64,000 bases of DNA. Source: Massilia soli. GTDB taxonomy: Bacteria; Pseudomonadota; Gammaproteobacteria; Burkholderiales; Burkholderiaceae_D. The number at the start of each line of letters is the position of its first letter. Position 1 is the stretch's first letter. Positions 1 to 9,525 of this stretch are shown one piece after another. The stretch covers positions 1 to 64,000 of the forward strand of contig NZ_JAFBIL020000002.1 in the NCBI RefSeq assembly GCF_016809835.1, written 5' to 3'. The position numbers were made by a program, and so were the translations under genes. The notes under the pieces are model-generated. The model saw only the letters and a list, made by a program, of their open reading frames with translations. It was not told the DNA's origin and did not search any database.

Positions 1-112
1 CGGTGAAAGTGCCGGTATTGTCTCAGGTCGGGCTGCCGATGGAAACGTAAGCGTTTGAATTAATCAGCGCTTCCCTAGGGATTGGCTCCCCATCACAGAG
101 GCTTCCATCGAG

Positions 113-649
113 ATGGAAGTTGGCGAAACTGATGTGTATCGCCTGAACGGCATGCGCGGCGGCCGGAGGTATCGTTTTTTCTTCAAGAGCCGTGAAATCG
201 TGATGGCGGAGGTCATTCGAGTTAAGCCAGCGGACAAGGGCGTTTTTCTGGTCTCAATTCTGGATTTCCATGCACCACACGGTGAGTGGGCAATATGGAC
301 AGGCTCGCTATTTAGCACTAAGGAGGCTCTGAATGCTGTTGCGTTGCCGCTAAAGCGAACAAAACTGCACTCGCATTTTCTAAAACACCCAACTGGAAAT
401 CCTTTGCTGCGTGCAGTGCCGCAGGTAGTCAGTGCAGCTCAACCGGTTAAACTCGCGGCGCCGGCGACACGGGTAGAAGATTCTGTGAGCAAGGAGGAGC
501 ACTCGCAAATTGAACTCCTTCGCTGCCCGGATTGCCAAGTAAGAATCAGCGAACGCAATCTTCTAAAGCACCTTCGTCGTATCCACGGTTACATACCTCT
601 TGGTACAAGTGCGAAAATCACAGGCCAAATGCTACTGAGGGAGGTTTAG
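113..649 (+). CDS. hypothetical protein with C-terminal C2H2-type zinc finger
   Basis: Function not recognised. The 178-residue product has an N-terminal part rich in basic and aromatic residues, an Ala/Val/Pro-rich linker around 100-125, and a C-terminal single-finger pattern: CPDC with cysteines at about 138 and 141, followed by HLRRIHG supplying two histidines. Such a finger could bind nucleic acid or protein. The frame upstream carries a stop at 56, so ATG 113 is the first usable start. It lies 253 nt before brxA and is not translationally coupled to it. It lacks the winged-helix/WYL layout of the usual BREX regulator BrxR, so a regulatory role is only a guess. Confidence 0.6.
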   Translation: MEVGETDVYRLNGMRGGRRYRFFFKSREIVMAEVIRVKPADKGVFLVSILDFHAPHGEWAIWTGSLFSTKEALNAVALPLKRTKLHSHFLKHPTGNPLLRAVPQVVSAAQPVKLAAPATRVEDSVSKEEHSQIELLRCPDCQVRISERNLLKHLRRIHGYIPLGTSAKITGQMLLREV

Positions 650-902
650 GTAGATGCGGTTATGACCGCTTCCTTTAACTACAATGAAATGCAGAAGGAG
701 CGCGAAATTTGGTGTGCCGCCTCGCCCAGGCTTGCCAGTGAAAAAATTAAAGTTTTAGCGTCGCTTCTTTTTGCTATTTCAGCATGTGTATGACATGGAT
801 GACATTGCACATGCGGAATGCCTTCAGTTAGACTGACGGGTTCCGAACATTGATTTTAGGGTGCTATGAAGCGCGTCACAACCATCGAACTATTGCTTCT
901 GC

Positions 903-1496
903 ATGACGCGGTATAACGCAGAAATCTACGTTGGCGCTCTACTGCCGATGGAGAGCCGACGCATAGCAAAACTGCTGCTGACCGAGCCGGACCAAGCGGC
1001 GTGGATGCATGCCATCGAGACAGAAAATATCCTGCAGAAGAGGACCGCTGCCACCGCAGCTCGACAGGCCAGACTTCTACGTCGTCGGTTGACCACGTTG
1101 GATGCCGAAGGCTGGAAGATGATTAACGAACGCGAGAGCGAAGTGGTCATCCAGATGCTCATGGCTGCAGCCGTCAAACATAGCCTGCTTCTAGGTGACT
1201 TTATGCTCCGCGTCTATGCGGACCGGCAGCGACGACTCGAGCCCGCTCTGGCTCGGTCCGACTGGCAGGATTTCTTGGCTGAATGCGAACATCACGACCC
1301 GTCATTGGCCGGATGGCCTCAATCCACGAAGGACAAGATGCTTCAAGTCATCCTGCGCATTTTGGTCGAGGCGAAGTACATTGATAGTTCGAAATCTATG
1401 AAGTTGACCCCCCAATCCCTACACCCCGATGTGCGGCGTTACTTGAGCGCACACGATGAAGCGTATGTACTTGACTGTCTGGAACGTACAAGATGA
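903..1496 (+). CDS. brxA: BREX protein BrxA (DUF1819)
   Basis: First gene of a type I BREX phage-resistance operon. BrxA is a small helical DNA-binding protein needed in some BREX systems; its exact job is unsettled. The 197-residue product has the family opening, a Tyr-led segment into GALLPMESRRIA, then WMHAIETENILQKR, and ends in a Leu/Arg-rich helix. The length is normal. The last four bases overlap the start of brxB (ATGA), so the two are translationally coupled. No strong Shine-Dalgarno is visible before ATG 903, but a stop at 867 in the same frame leaves no better start. Confidence 0.93.
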   Translation: MTRYNAEIYVGALLPMESRRIAKLLLTEPDQAAWMHAIETENILQKRTAATAARQARLLRRRLTTLDAEGWKMINERESEVVIQMLMAAAVKHSLLLGDFMLRVYADRQRRLEPALARSDWQDFLAECEHHDPSLAGWPQSTKDKMLQVILRILVEAKYIDSSKSMKLTPQSLHPDVRRYLSAHDEAYVLDCLERTR

Positions 1497-2080
1497 TTCT
1501 GAGCTTTGACGAACGCCTAAACCAAATCCTGCCGCGCGTGACATCGCGTGATTTCTTGGACAGCAAAGGACTGGGAAATGAAATCGGGTTCTGGATTTTT
1601 GACTACCCGCCCGACCGCGAGCTGGACATGCGCAGCTTCCTCTATGGAACCGTGCTACCAGCGATAGCAAAGCAGGTGCCAGCCTTGCGCGCTGAAACTA
1701 TCGACTTGCTTCAACTCGTGACAGGCTTGCTTGAGGAGCGCAAGCTGCTCGGCAAGACGATGGACATGCAGCTCAGGAACGGCGACGACAGTACGCTGGC
1801 CGCGCTGCGCTCGGTACTCAAAGAAGACAAGATTGCACAGAAAATCGCATCCGAGCACGACATTCCAAATCTCGACTTATTGATTTTGACCGGTGTCGGC
1901 TCCGTGTACCCCATGCTCCGCACGCACACGCTACTGTCTGCTCTGCACCCCATCATGGGTAACACGCCTCTGCTGATGTTCTTCCCCGGTCGATACGACG
2001 GGCACTCGCTACGTCTTTTCAACTCGCTGGCCGAAGACCACTACTACCGAGCCTTCCGCCTGGTACCAGAAACCACGTAG
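1493..2080 (+). CDS. brxB: BREX protein BrxB (DUF1788)
   Basis: Second BREX gene, 195 residues, DUF1788 family. It shows the conserved core GVGSVYPMLRTH and the C-terminal FPGRYDG...LRLF segment typical of BrxB. The protein is required for BREX in the systems tested and probably contacts other BREX subunits; no enzymatic motif is visible. The start overlaps the brxA stop by 4 nt and brxC follows after 66 nt, so it sits inside one transcription unit. There is no sign of truncation. Confidence 0.93.
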   Translation: MILSFDERLNQILPRVTSRDFLDSKGLGNEIGFWIFDYPPDRELDMRSFLYGTVLPAIAKQVPALRAETIDLLQLVTGLLEERKLLGKTMDMQLRNGDDSTLAALRSVLKEDKIAQKIASEHDIPNLDLLILTGVGSVYPMLRTHTLLSALHPIMGNTPLLMFFPGRYDGHSLRLFNSLAEDHYYRAFRLVPETT

Positions 2081-2146
2081 CTAACCGTTCGGGCAGTTAA
2101 GACAGCTCAGGCAGCACACTCCAGTCAATCAGGAAACCAGAACAAC

Positions 2147-5100
2147 ATGAAAATCAGCGAACTCTTCCTCAAACCTATCGACCGTCCAATTAACGGCGTC
2201 ATCAAAGCCGACCAGATGGATGCCGCAAGCGTCTGGCAAGAACTGGAAGAGTACGTTGTCACTAAGCAGATTAGCGAGTACCTGCGCAAGTTCTTCGATG
2301 CTTACTTGGCGGCCATGGACCGTCCCAATGACGCCGCCATCACCGACCGTATGGGTGTCTGGGTGTCCGGCTTCTTCGGCTCGGGTAAGTCGCACTTCAT
2401 CAAAATACTTTCCTATTTGCTGGAAAACATCGAAGCCAGAAACCCCGAGACTGGGGCGACGCGCAACGCTGCCGAGTTCTTTGACCACCAAAAAATCAAG
2501 GACGCCATGCTGCACGCTGACATTCAGCGAGCAGTGCAGGGCACGGCCGACGTCATCCTGTTTAACATCGACGCCAAAGCGAACAAGTCAGACCCCGACG
2601 CCATCCTGCAGGTCTTCTTGCGTGTGTTCAATGAGAAGGTCGGCTTGTCGGGCGATACGCCGCACATCGCAGACATGGAACGTCACCTGATAGCCAAGGG
2701 GGCGTTCGAGACCTTCAAGGCCGCCTTTGCTGCCTCCAACGGTGGCGCCTGGGAGCTGGAGAGTGATGCGGTTGCCTTCTATCGCGACGACATCGTGACC
2801 GCACTTGCCCAGGCCTTGAAAATGACGCCTGAATCAGCGGGCAAATGGTTCGACAATGCAAGAGATGACTTCCGCATCACGCTTGAAGGGTTTGCCAAGG
2901 TCGTCAACGAATATCTGGCTACTTGCCCGGCCAGCCACAAGGTCATATTTTTGGTTGATGAAGTGGGCCAGTTCATCGGGGCCAGTTCGCCACTGATGCT
3001 CAACCTCCAGACAATCACCGAGCAGCTCGGTGCCCAGTGTAAGGGCCGCGCATGGGTCATCGTCACCAGCCAGGAAGATATCGACGCGGCCATTGGCGAG
3101 GACAATAAGTCCAAAGGCCAGGACTTCTCCAAGATTCAAGCCCGCTTTCACACCCGTTTATCGCTGGCCAGCAGCAACACCGACGAAGTCATCGGCGAGC
3201 GCCTGCTGTCCAAGACGGAGGCTGCCCACGTTGCGCTGCGCGATGCGTTTGCCAGCAAGAGCGATGTCATCAACAATCAGCTTGGGTTCTCGGGCAACTC
3301 GGTGACCCTGCGTGGTTACAAGGACGCCGCTGAATTCGTCACCTGCTACCCGTTCGCGCCATACCAGTTCACGCTGCTGCAAAAGATTTTCGAATCCATC
3401 CGCAAGGTGGGCGCCACCGGCAAGCACTTGTCACGGGGCGAACGTTCGCTGCTCGATGCATTCCAGTCCGCAGCCGTGCGGAATGCGAGCCAGGACATTG
3501 ATGTGCTCATTCCGTTATACGACTTCTATCCCGCTATCGAGAGCTTCATCGACGGCGTTGCCAAGCGCTCGATAGACCAGGCGCCGGACAATCCCGGCTT
3601 GCAGCCTTACGACAGTCTGCTGCTGAAGGCGATGTTCCTCATCCGGTACATCCCCGACATCGTCAAGCCGACCATCGACAACCTTGCCACCCTGTGCATC
3701 GACCAGATTGACGCGGACAAACTCGCTCTCAAGCGCAAGATTCAGGAAAGTCTGGCGCGCCTGGAGCGGGAGCGACTGGTCAGCCGCAACGGTGACCTGT
3801 GGTTCTTCCTGACGAACGAAGAACGTGATGTCGCCCGCGAAATCGGTCATGTCGAGGTCTCCGCTGCTGAAAAGTCCCGCGAACTGGCGAAGCTGATTTT
3901 TGAGGATATTTTCAAGGACCAAACCAAGGTGCGCCACCGCGACACCAAGGCCGACTACGAATTCAACCGCCTGCTTGATGGTGCGCCATGGCGCCAGGCC
4001 AGCCATGCCCTGAGCTTTGAAGTACTCACCCCGCTGGGTGATGAATATGAGCGTCTCCAGCCAGCCCGCTGCATCTTGCGCAGCAGTGAGGGCAACGGCC
4101 GCGCCTTGGTGCGCCTGCCGGAAGGGGAGCGCCTAGATATCGAATTGGCGCTATACCTGCAAATCGAAAAATACATTGTCAGCCCCAAAGCCGACCAGGC
4201 CAGTCCGTCGCTCAAGCGCATCCTGGCCGACCGCAAGGATGAAAACCGTGAACGCCGTATGCGCCTGGTACACCAGCTTTCCGAACTAATCGCGTCAGGC
4301 GATTTTTACGCGCTGGGCCAGCCAGTACAAATCAAGACCGCCAGCCCGGACAAAGTGCTCGACGAGCTGCTCAATTACCTCATCACCAACACATACAGCA
4401 AGCTGCCATACCTGAAGGTGCGCCAAGTTGACCCAATAGCCGAAATCAAGGCAGTGCTCAATGCGGACGACTTGGGCCAGCATTCGTTGGGCTTGGACGG
4501 CGACGCCGGCAACGCTCTCGCCATCAAGGAAATGCGCGACTACCTGCAGCTCGCCGCTAGCCAGAACCGGGTACTCCTGTCAGATGTGGTGGACCGCTTT
4601 GCCGGCATCCCATGGGGTTGGAAGCCCGAGTGGGAAACTGTGCTGCTTATCGCCCGGCTGTTCATGTCCGGCGAAATTAAGCTCATGCTCGAAGGCTCAG
4701 ACCTTGACCCCGCATCTGCCGCCGACCCGCTCACCAAGTCCGCTCGTTTCAAACAGGTGTCCATCCTCAAGCGCAAGACTGCCGATGCCACCGCAATCAA
4801 GCGCGCGCGCGAGTTGTACAAGGACCTGTTTCAAAAAATGGGTCGCGAAGAAGAGGACAGCCTGGTTGCTGACTTCCGGACGCGCCTAACGGATTGGCAA
4901 GGCGAGCTCAAGAGCTACGCTCACACCGCCGCTACGCCACACCACCCTGGCAAGTCTGACATTGACGCCGCGCTCACCCGTATCGCCCAACAACTCAGTA
5001 CGCGTGACAGCTTTGCGTTTATCGAAGCCCTGTTGGCGGCCAAGAGCGAGTGGCTCGATGCTGCGGACGATATTCATGACCTGGTCAACTTCTACAAGAC

Positions 5101-5764
5101 CCAGATTACCGCCTGGCGCAAGCTGCTAGAGGGCCTGAGCGGATTTGAAAGCAATCGTGAAGCATTGACCAAAGTGCCTCAAGCCGCCGTCGCCCTGGTT
5201 GACTTGGCCCAAATTCGTGACAACCCCAAGCCCTACGGCCAAGTCAACCGCATCGAGCCGCTACTTGCCTCCGTCACCGCCATCAATGAGCAACTGGCGC
5301 AAGATAAACGTGAGCGAGCTTTACTGTCCATCGAAGCAAAGTTGGCCGAAGTGCAGGCCAAGCTCAGTGCCTCAGCCGCTACCACCCCGGACCTGAGCAA
5401 CAAGGCGCTTCGCCCACTGCAGGACTTGAAAACCCGCCTTGCTAGTCAGACCAGCATTGCGCAAATCCTGTTGCTGCAGGGAGCGGGCGGCGACGCCATG
5501 GACGATGCCATCAACCTGATTGAAGTGGCTGTCGCCAAAGTCCCACTGCACGTTGCCACGCCGGGTGATACGACCAAGCCGCTACAAACCGGAGAGCCCA
5601 ATGTGCCAGCGCCCGTCGCCAAGACCACCCGCGTCATCCGCGCTGCCGAACTCTCCAGCAAGACTTATCTGGAAACCGAAGCCGACGTGGATACCTATGT
5701 AGCCGAACTGAAAGACGCACTGCTGGCCGCAGTGCGAGCCGGTCAAATAGCCAGAATTCAGTAA
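2147..5764 (+). CDS. brxC: BREX ATPase BrxC
   Basis: Large P-loop ATPase of BREX (also called PglY), 1205 residues, the usual size. The Walker A motif GFFGSGKS lies at residues 75-82 and a Walker B-like VIFLVDEVG near 266-274. The C-terminal third has long helical segments rich in Leu, Ala and Gln, compatible with coiled coils. BrxC is required both for methylation by PglX and for phage exclusion and is thought to couple ATP hydrolysis to complex assembly. The AACAACATG leader has only a weak ribosome site. The gene looks intact, with GC-rich codon use like its neighbours brxB and pglZ. Confidence 0.95.
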   Translation: MKISELFLKPIDRPINGVIKADQMDAASVWQELEEYVVTKQISEYLRKFFDAYLAAMDRPNDAAITDRMGVWVSGFFGSGKSHFIKILSYLLENIEARNPETGATRNAAEFFDHQKIKDAMLHADIQRAVQGTADVILFNIDAKANKSDPDAILQVFLRVFNEKVGLSGDTPHIADMERHLIAKGAFETFKAAFAASNGGAWELESDAVAFYRDDIVTALAQALKMTPESAGKWFDNARDDFRITLEGFAKVVNEYLATCPASHKVIFLVDEVGQFIGASSPLMLNLQTITEQLGAQCKGRAWVIVTSQEDIDAAIGEDNKSKGQDFSKIQARFHTRLSLASSNTDEVIGERLLSKTEAAHVALRDAFASKSDVINNQLGFSGNSVTLRGYKDAAEFVTCYPFAPYQFTLLQKIFESIRKVGATGKHLSRGERSLLDAFQSAAVRNASQDIDVLIPLYDFYPAIESFIDGVAKRSIDQAPDNPGLQPYDSLLLKAMFLIRYIPDIVKPTIDNLATLCIDQIDADKLALKRKIQESLARLERERLVSRNGDLWFFLTNEERDVAREIGHVEVSAAEKSRELAKLIFEDIFKDQTKVRHRDTKADYEFNRLLDGAPWRQASHALSFEVLTPLGDEYERLQPARCILRSSEGNGRALVRLPEGERLDIELALYLQIEKYIVSPKADQASPSLKRILADRKDENRERRMRLVHQLSELIASGDFYALGQPVQIKTASPDKVLDELLNYLITNTYSKLPYLKVRQVDPIAEIKAVLNADDLGQHSLGLDGDAGNALAIKEMRDYLQLAASQNRVLLSDVVDRFAGIPWGWKPEWETVLLIARLFMSGEIKLMLEGSDLDPASAADPLTKSARFKQVSILKRKTADATAIKRARELYKDLFQKMGREEEDSLVADFRTRLTDWQGELKSYAHTAATPHHPGKSDIDAALTRIAQQLSTRDSFAFIEALLAAKSEWLDAADDIHDLVNFYKTQITAWRKLLEGLSGFESNREALTKVPQAAVALVDLAQIRDNPKPYGQVNRIEPLLASVTAINEQLAQDKRERALLSIEAKLAEVQAKLSASAATTPDLSNKALRPLQDLKTRLASQTSIAQILLLQGAGGDAMDDAINLIEVAVAKVPLHVATPGDTTKPLQTGEPNVPAPVAKTTRVIRAAELSSKTYLETEADVDTYVAELKDALLAAVRAGQIARIQ

Positions 5765-5853
5765 CGTAATCGAGAGACCACCACTGTCCTCATCCGATTC
5801 TATTCAATAGCTGCCCGCGACCATGCGCGGGGGCTGAAAACCTTTTTTGACTC

Positions 5854-8800
5854 ATGAATAAAGCCAAACTCAAGTCCTACGCCCCGCAAGCCCGCAAAGA
5901 CTTCATTGCCGCTGTCACTGCACGCGCCAATTTGCTCGGCCTGTCAGAAAAAATGGGCAAGCCGGACGTGGCTGCCAGTCAACCCCAAGGAGGAGTCACT
6001 GTTATCGCAGGCCAGGCTTGGCCTGTAAAAGTCCATGGCCAACGGCAGCAACTTATCGCACGAATCAGGAAGGACGGCTTTGCCCAGACAATGGAAGCTG
6101 TGGCTTATACTTGGTTTAACCGAATTGCGGCGCTGCGCTATATGGAGTTACACGACTATCTAGGCCATGGCTACCGCGCGCTTTCCAGTTTGGAAGGTAC
6201 TCTGCCAGACATCCTGACCCACGCCCAAGACTTAACTCAAGATAGCGCTGGCAATGGTGGATTGCCGGGGCTGAAGCCTGAATTAGTCGTTGAGATGAAG
6301 TTGGCTGGAAACCGCGACGGAGAGTTGTATCGCCTACTTTTGGTCGCCCAGTGCAATGCGCTTAGCAATGTCATGCCGTTTCTGTTTGAGCACATCGATG
6401 ACGAAACCGAGTTGCTGCTGCCTGACAACCTGTTGCGTACGGACTCCGTCATTGCAAAGCTTGTCGCCAGCATTCCTGAAGAAGACTGGAAAGAGGTCGA
6501 AATTATCGGATGGCTGTACCAATTTTACATAGCGGAAGAAAAAGAACGCATCGACAGAAAAATAAAGGCAGGCAGCCCGGCCGCGGCGCACGAAATACCG
6601 GCAAAGACACAGTTGTTTACTCCGAATTGGATAGTCCAATACTTGGTGCAAAATAGTGTAGGTCGGTTATGGCAGATGGCTAACCCGGCGAGTAGCTTAA
6701 GGCACGAGTGGCCATATTACATTACCCCTGTAGGCCAAAGTTCTGAGGTGCAGGTCCGGCTTGACGCTCTTGTCCAAAGTAGGGTGAAGTACGACGGCGG
6801 TAGCTTAAATCCTGAAACTATCACTATGCTTGACCCGGCGTGTGGTTCCGGACACATCCTGGTGGAAGCATATAGAGTATTTAAATCTATATACTTAGAA
6901 CGCGGTTATCAACCGCGTACGATACCGCGGCTCATTCTGGAAAAGAATCTGTACGGACTAGATATTGATGACCGTGCCGCGCAAATGGCTGGCTTCGCGT
7001 TGATGATGAAAGCCCGGGCTGATGACCGTCATCTCTTCAAAGAGCCTCTGAGTCTGCATGTGATGTCCATTAAAGAGAGTGCAGGACTAGATTCCACGGA
7101 GCTTGTCCGCACCTTGCAAGCAGTCAAGGAAGCGAGTTCTTCAGAGCATGTTCGGGATACTACAGTTCGAGGATTGAGTGAAGGCGACCTGTTTCCTGCT
7201 TCCCTTCCACAACGTAGTTTGGGCGATATTATTGCTGGAGAAAAAAATAGTGAACCTGCAGATGCCACGATTTCAGTAGTTTCAACTTTAGTAAATATTT
7301 TTGCCAATGCCAAGACACTGGGCGCTCTCATTCGAGTTCCTCCGGATTTAGGTGCACAACTAAGTCGATTCGCTGAATATTTGCAGAGGGTTTCAAATAG
7401 TGGTGACCTGTACGCAAAGGCAGCCGCACAGGAATTGTTGCCTTTGTTGGCACAGGCCCAAATCCTTGCAATGGAATACGATGCAGTGGTTGCGAATCCG
7501 CCGTACTTAGGTACTAAGGGGATGAATTCGACTTTAAAAGATTTCGCTAAAGATAAATTTCCTAGAAGTAAATCAGATTTATTTGCCATGTTTTTGGAGC
7601 GAGGGTTTTGGTGGTGCAAACCGAACGGTATTAATAGTATGGTAACCATGCAAGGGTGGATGTTTTTATCGTCCCTTGAAGCAATGCGCAGTCGCTTACT
7701 AAGAGAAAAGCAAATTTATTCTCTTGTTCAAATTGGTATTAATAGCTTCCCTGAAATGAACTCGAAAATTGCGCAAGCTTGTTGTTTTACTATTGGGAAT
7801 TCGCATATCGAATCTTATGTGGGAAATTACATCAATTTGAGTAATGCCCGAGAATCCGAAGATAAATCGAAGGCCTATTTGAGTCGCGATGAATCGATGT
7901 CTTTCGTTGTTTGTCAGGAGGACTTCAACCAAATACCTGGCAGCCTTATTGCCTATAAATCATCGTATCGAGCATTATTTTCTCAGAGCCCGTTGTCTGA
8001 AAAGTTTGAATCGGGCGGCCGGTGTAAGACCCATAATGACGAATTGTATGTGCGTTTTTTTTGGGAAATAGATTTTTCAAGTGAGAAATGGCTGCCTTAT
8101 GAAAAGGGTGGCGATTTTAGAAAATGGTACGGAAATTTAATAAATGTAATTGACTGGTCTGATGAAGCTCGTAATTTTTATTTATCCAATGGAGGAATTA
8201 CTCAGCCTTCTTATTGGAATCGACAGGCAATAACTTGGTCAGCAATTACAACGGCGGCAAATAGTTTTAGGTTAAAGAATGCCGACGCTCATTACAGTTC
8301 AGGCGCGCCCTCGATTTTTCCAAAAGACAATGATGATATTGATTTACTAAATGGACTAGGGATATGTAACTCCAATGTATCTTCTTGGATGCTTGAAATA
8401 TTGAGTCCAACAATTAACGCTAATCCAGGCAGTATATTAAAGTTGCCATCCGTAGATGTCGATGTTTCAGGGATGGTTGAAAATTGTATAAATTTGGCGA
8501 AAGTTGATTGGGATAGCTTTGAAATTTCGCGTGACTTCCAACATTTCAATCTATTGGGTGGTTCGTCTTTAGCGGATGCTTGGGCGCAATGGAGCGGCGA
8601 GGCTGGACGACGCATTCAAAAAATGAAAGATTACGAGCATAAAATTAATACTGTTTTGATTGATGCTTTTAATCTGCGCGATGAAATTGAACCGGAGGTG
8701 GCTGAGTCAAGAATTTCTTTGAACCGCGCTGACCGCGCAAAAGACTGCCAGCGACTAATTTCCTACTCCATCGGCTGCATGATGGGGCGCTATAGCTTAG

Positions 8801-9486
8801 ACGCGCCTGGTCTGATTTATGCCAAAGCAGGGAACGTCGGCTTCGATGCCAGCCGTTACACCTTCTTCCCCGCAGACGCTGACGGCATCGTGCCGCTAAC
8901 CGACGAGCTCTGGTTTGAGGACGAAGCCGCCAGCCGCATCCGCGAATTTTTGCTCGTAGTGTGGGGCGTCGACACGTTAGCTGAGAACATGGCTTGGCTG
9001 GCGGAAAGCCTGGGCGCAAAGGCTGGCGAAACTCCCGATGAAACCATCCGCCGCTACCTGGCCGACAAGTTTTACAAGGACCACCTGCAAACCTACAAGA
9101 AGCGTCCCATCTACTGGCTCTTCAGCAGCGGCAAACAAGGTGCGTTCCAGGCCCTTGTCTATCTGCACCGATACCACGAGGGCACTTTATCGCGCATGCG
9201 CGCCGAGTATGTCGTTCCGCTCACCGGAAAAATCCAGTCTCGCATCGACATGCTGGAGAAAGACGCGGCAGTAGCCTCCAGCACCGCTGCCCGCAACAAA
9301 CTTTCCAAGGAAGTTGAAAAGCTCAAAAAGAAACATGTCGAACTGCTCGCCTACGATGAACAGCTGCGCCACTACGCAGACACGCGCATCACGCTCGACC
9401 TAGACGACGGTGTTAAAGTCAACTATGGCAAGTTTGGGGATTTGCTGGCAGAGGTGAAGGCGGTTACAGGCGGTAGTGATGACTAA
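5854..9486 (+). CDS. pglX: BREX adenine-N6 DNA methyltransferase PglX
   Basis: Host-marking methyltransferase of BREX, 1210 residues. The SAM-binding motif LDPACGSG is at residues 326-333 and the catalytic NPPY at 548-551, typical of gamma-class N6-adenine methylases. The region after NPPY carries the target-recognition domain. By eye the DNA from about 7250 to 8690 is strikingly AT-rich, near 38-40% GC in sampled lines, while the last 800 nt return to about 60%. This suggests exchange of the specificity segment. A basic, Lys-rich helix follows near residues 1145-1170. The gene is intact. It lies 89 nt after brxC and 39 nt before pglZ. Confidence 0.95.
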   Translation: MNKAKLKSYAPQARKDFIAAVTARANLLGLSEKMGKPDVAASQPQGGVTVIAGQAWPVKVHGQRQQLIARIRKDGFAQTMEAVAYTWFNRIAALRYMELHDYLGHGYRALSSLEGTLPDILTHAQDLTQDSAGNGGLPGLKPELVVEMKLAGNRDGELYRLLLVAQCNALSNVMPFLFEHIDDETELLLPDNLLRTDSVIAKLVASIPEEDWKEVEIIGWLYQFYIAEEKERIDRKIKAGSPAAAHEIPAKTQLFTPNWIVQYLVQNSVGRLWQMANPASSLRHEWPYYITPVGQSSEVQVRLDALVQSRVKYDGGSLNPETITMLDPACGSGHILVEAYRVFKSIYLERGYQPRTIPRLILEKNLYGLDIDDRAAQMAGFALMMKARADDRHLFKEPLSLHVMSIKESAGLDSTELVRTLQAVKEASSSEHVRDTTVRGLSEGDLFPASLPQRSLGDIIAGEKNSEPADATISVVSTLVNIFANAKTLGALIRVPPDLGAQLSRFAEYLQRVSNSGDLYAKAAAQELLPLLAQAQILAMEYDAVVANPPYLGTKGMNSTLKDFAKDKFPRSKSDLFAMFLERGFWWCKPNGINSMVTMQGWMFLSSLEAMRSRLLREKQIYSLVQIGINSFPEMNSKIAQACCFTIGNSHIESYVGNYINLSNARESEDKSKAYLSRDESMSFVVCQEDFNQIPGSLIAYKSSYRALFSQSPLSEKFESGGRCKTHNDELYVRFFWEIDFSSEKWLPYEKGGDFRKWYGNLINVIDWSDEARNFYLSNGGITQPSYWNRQAITWSAITTAANSFRLKNADAHYSSGAPSIFPKDNDDIDLLNGLGICNSNVSSWMLEILSPTINANPGSILKLPSVDVDVSGMVENCINLAKVDWDSFEISRDFQHFNLLGGSSLADAWAQWSGEAGRRIQKMKDYEHKINTVLIDAFNLRDEIEPEVAESRISLNRADRAKDCQRLISYSIGCMMGRYSLDAPGLIYAKAGNVGFDASRYTFFPADADGIVPLTDELWFEDEAASRIREFLLVVWGVDTLAENMAWLAESLGAKAGETPDETIRRYLADKFYKDHLQTYKKRPIYWLFSSGKQGAFQALVYLHRYHEGTLSRMRAEYVVPLTGKIQSRIDMLEKDAAVASSTAARNKLSKEVEKLKKKHVELLAYDEQLRHYADTRITLDLDDGVKVNYGKFGDLLAEVKAVTGGSDD

Positions 9487-9525
9487 TTTTAAGCACTGTG
9501 AAGGTGTTCGAGAAGGCGCTTACCA

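Noticed and set aside
662-793. 43-codon open frame between the zinc-finger gene and brxA
   Set aside because: No ribosome site and no recognisable feature; likely chance in the BREX promoter region.
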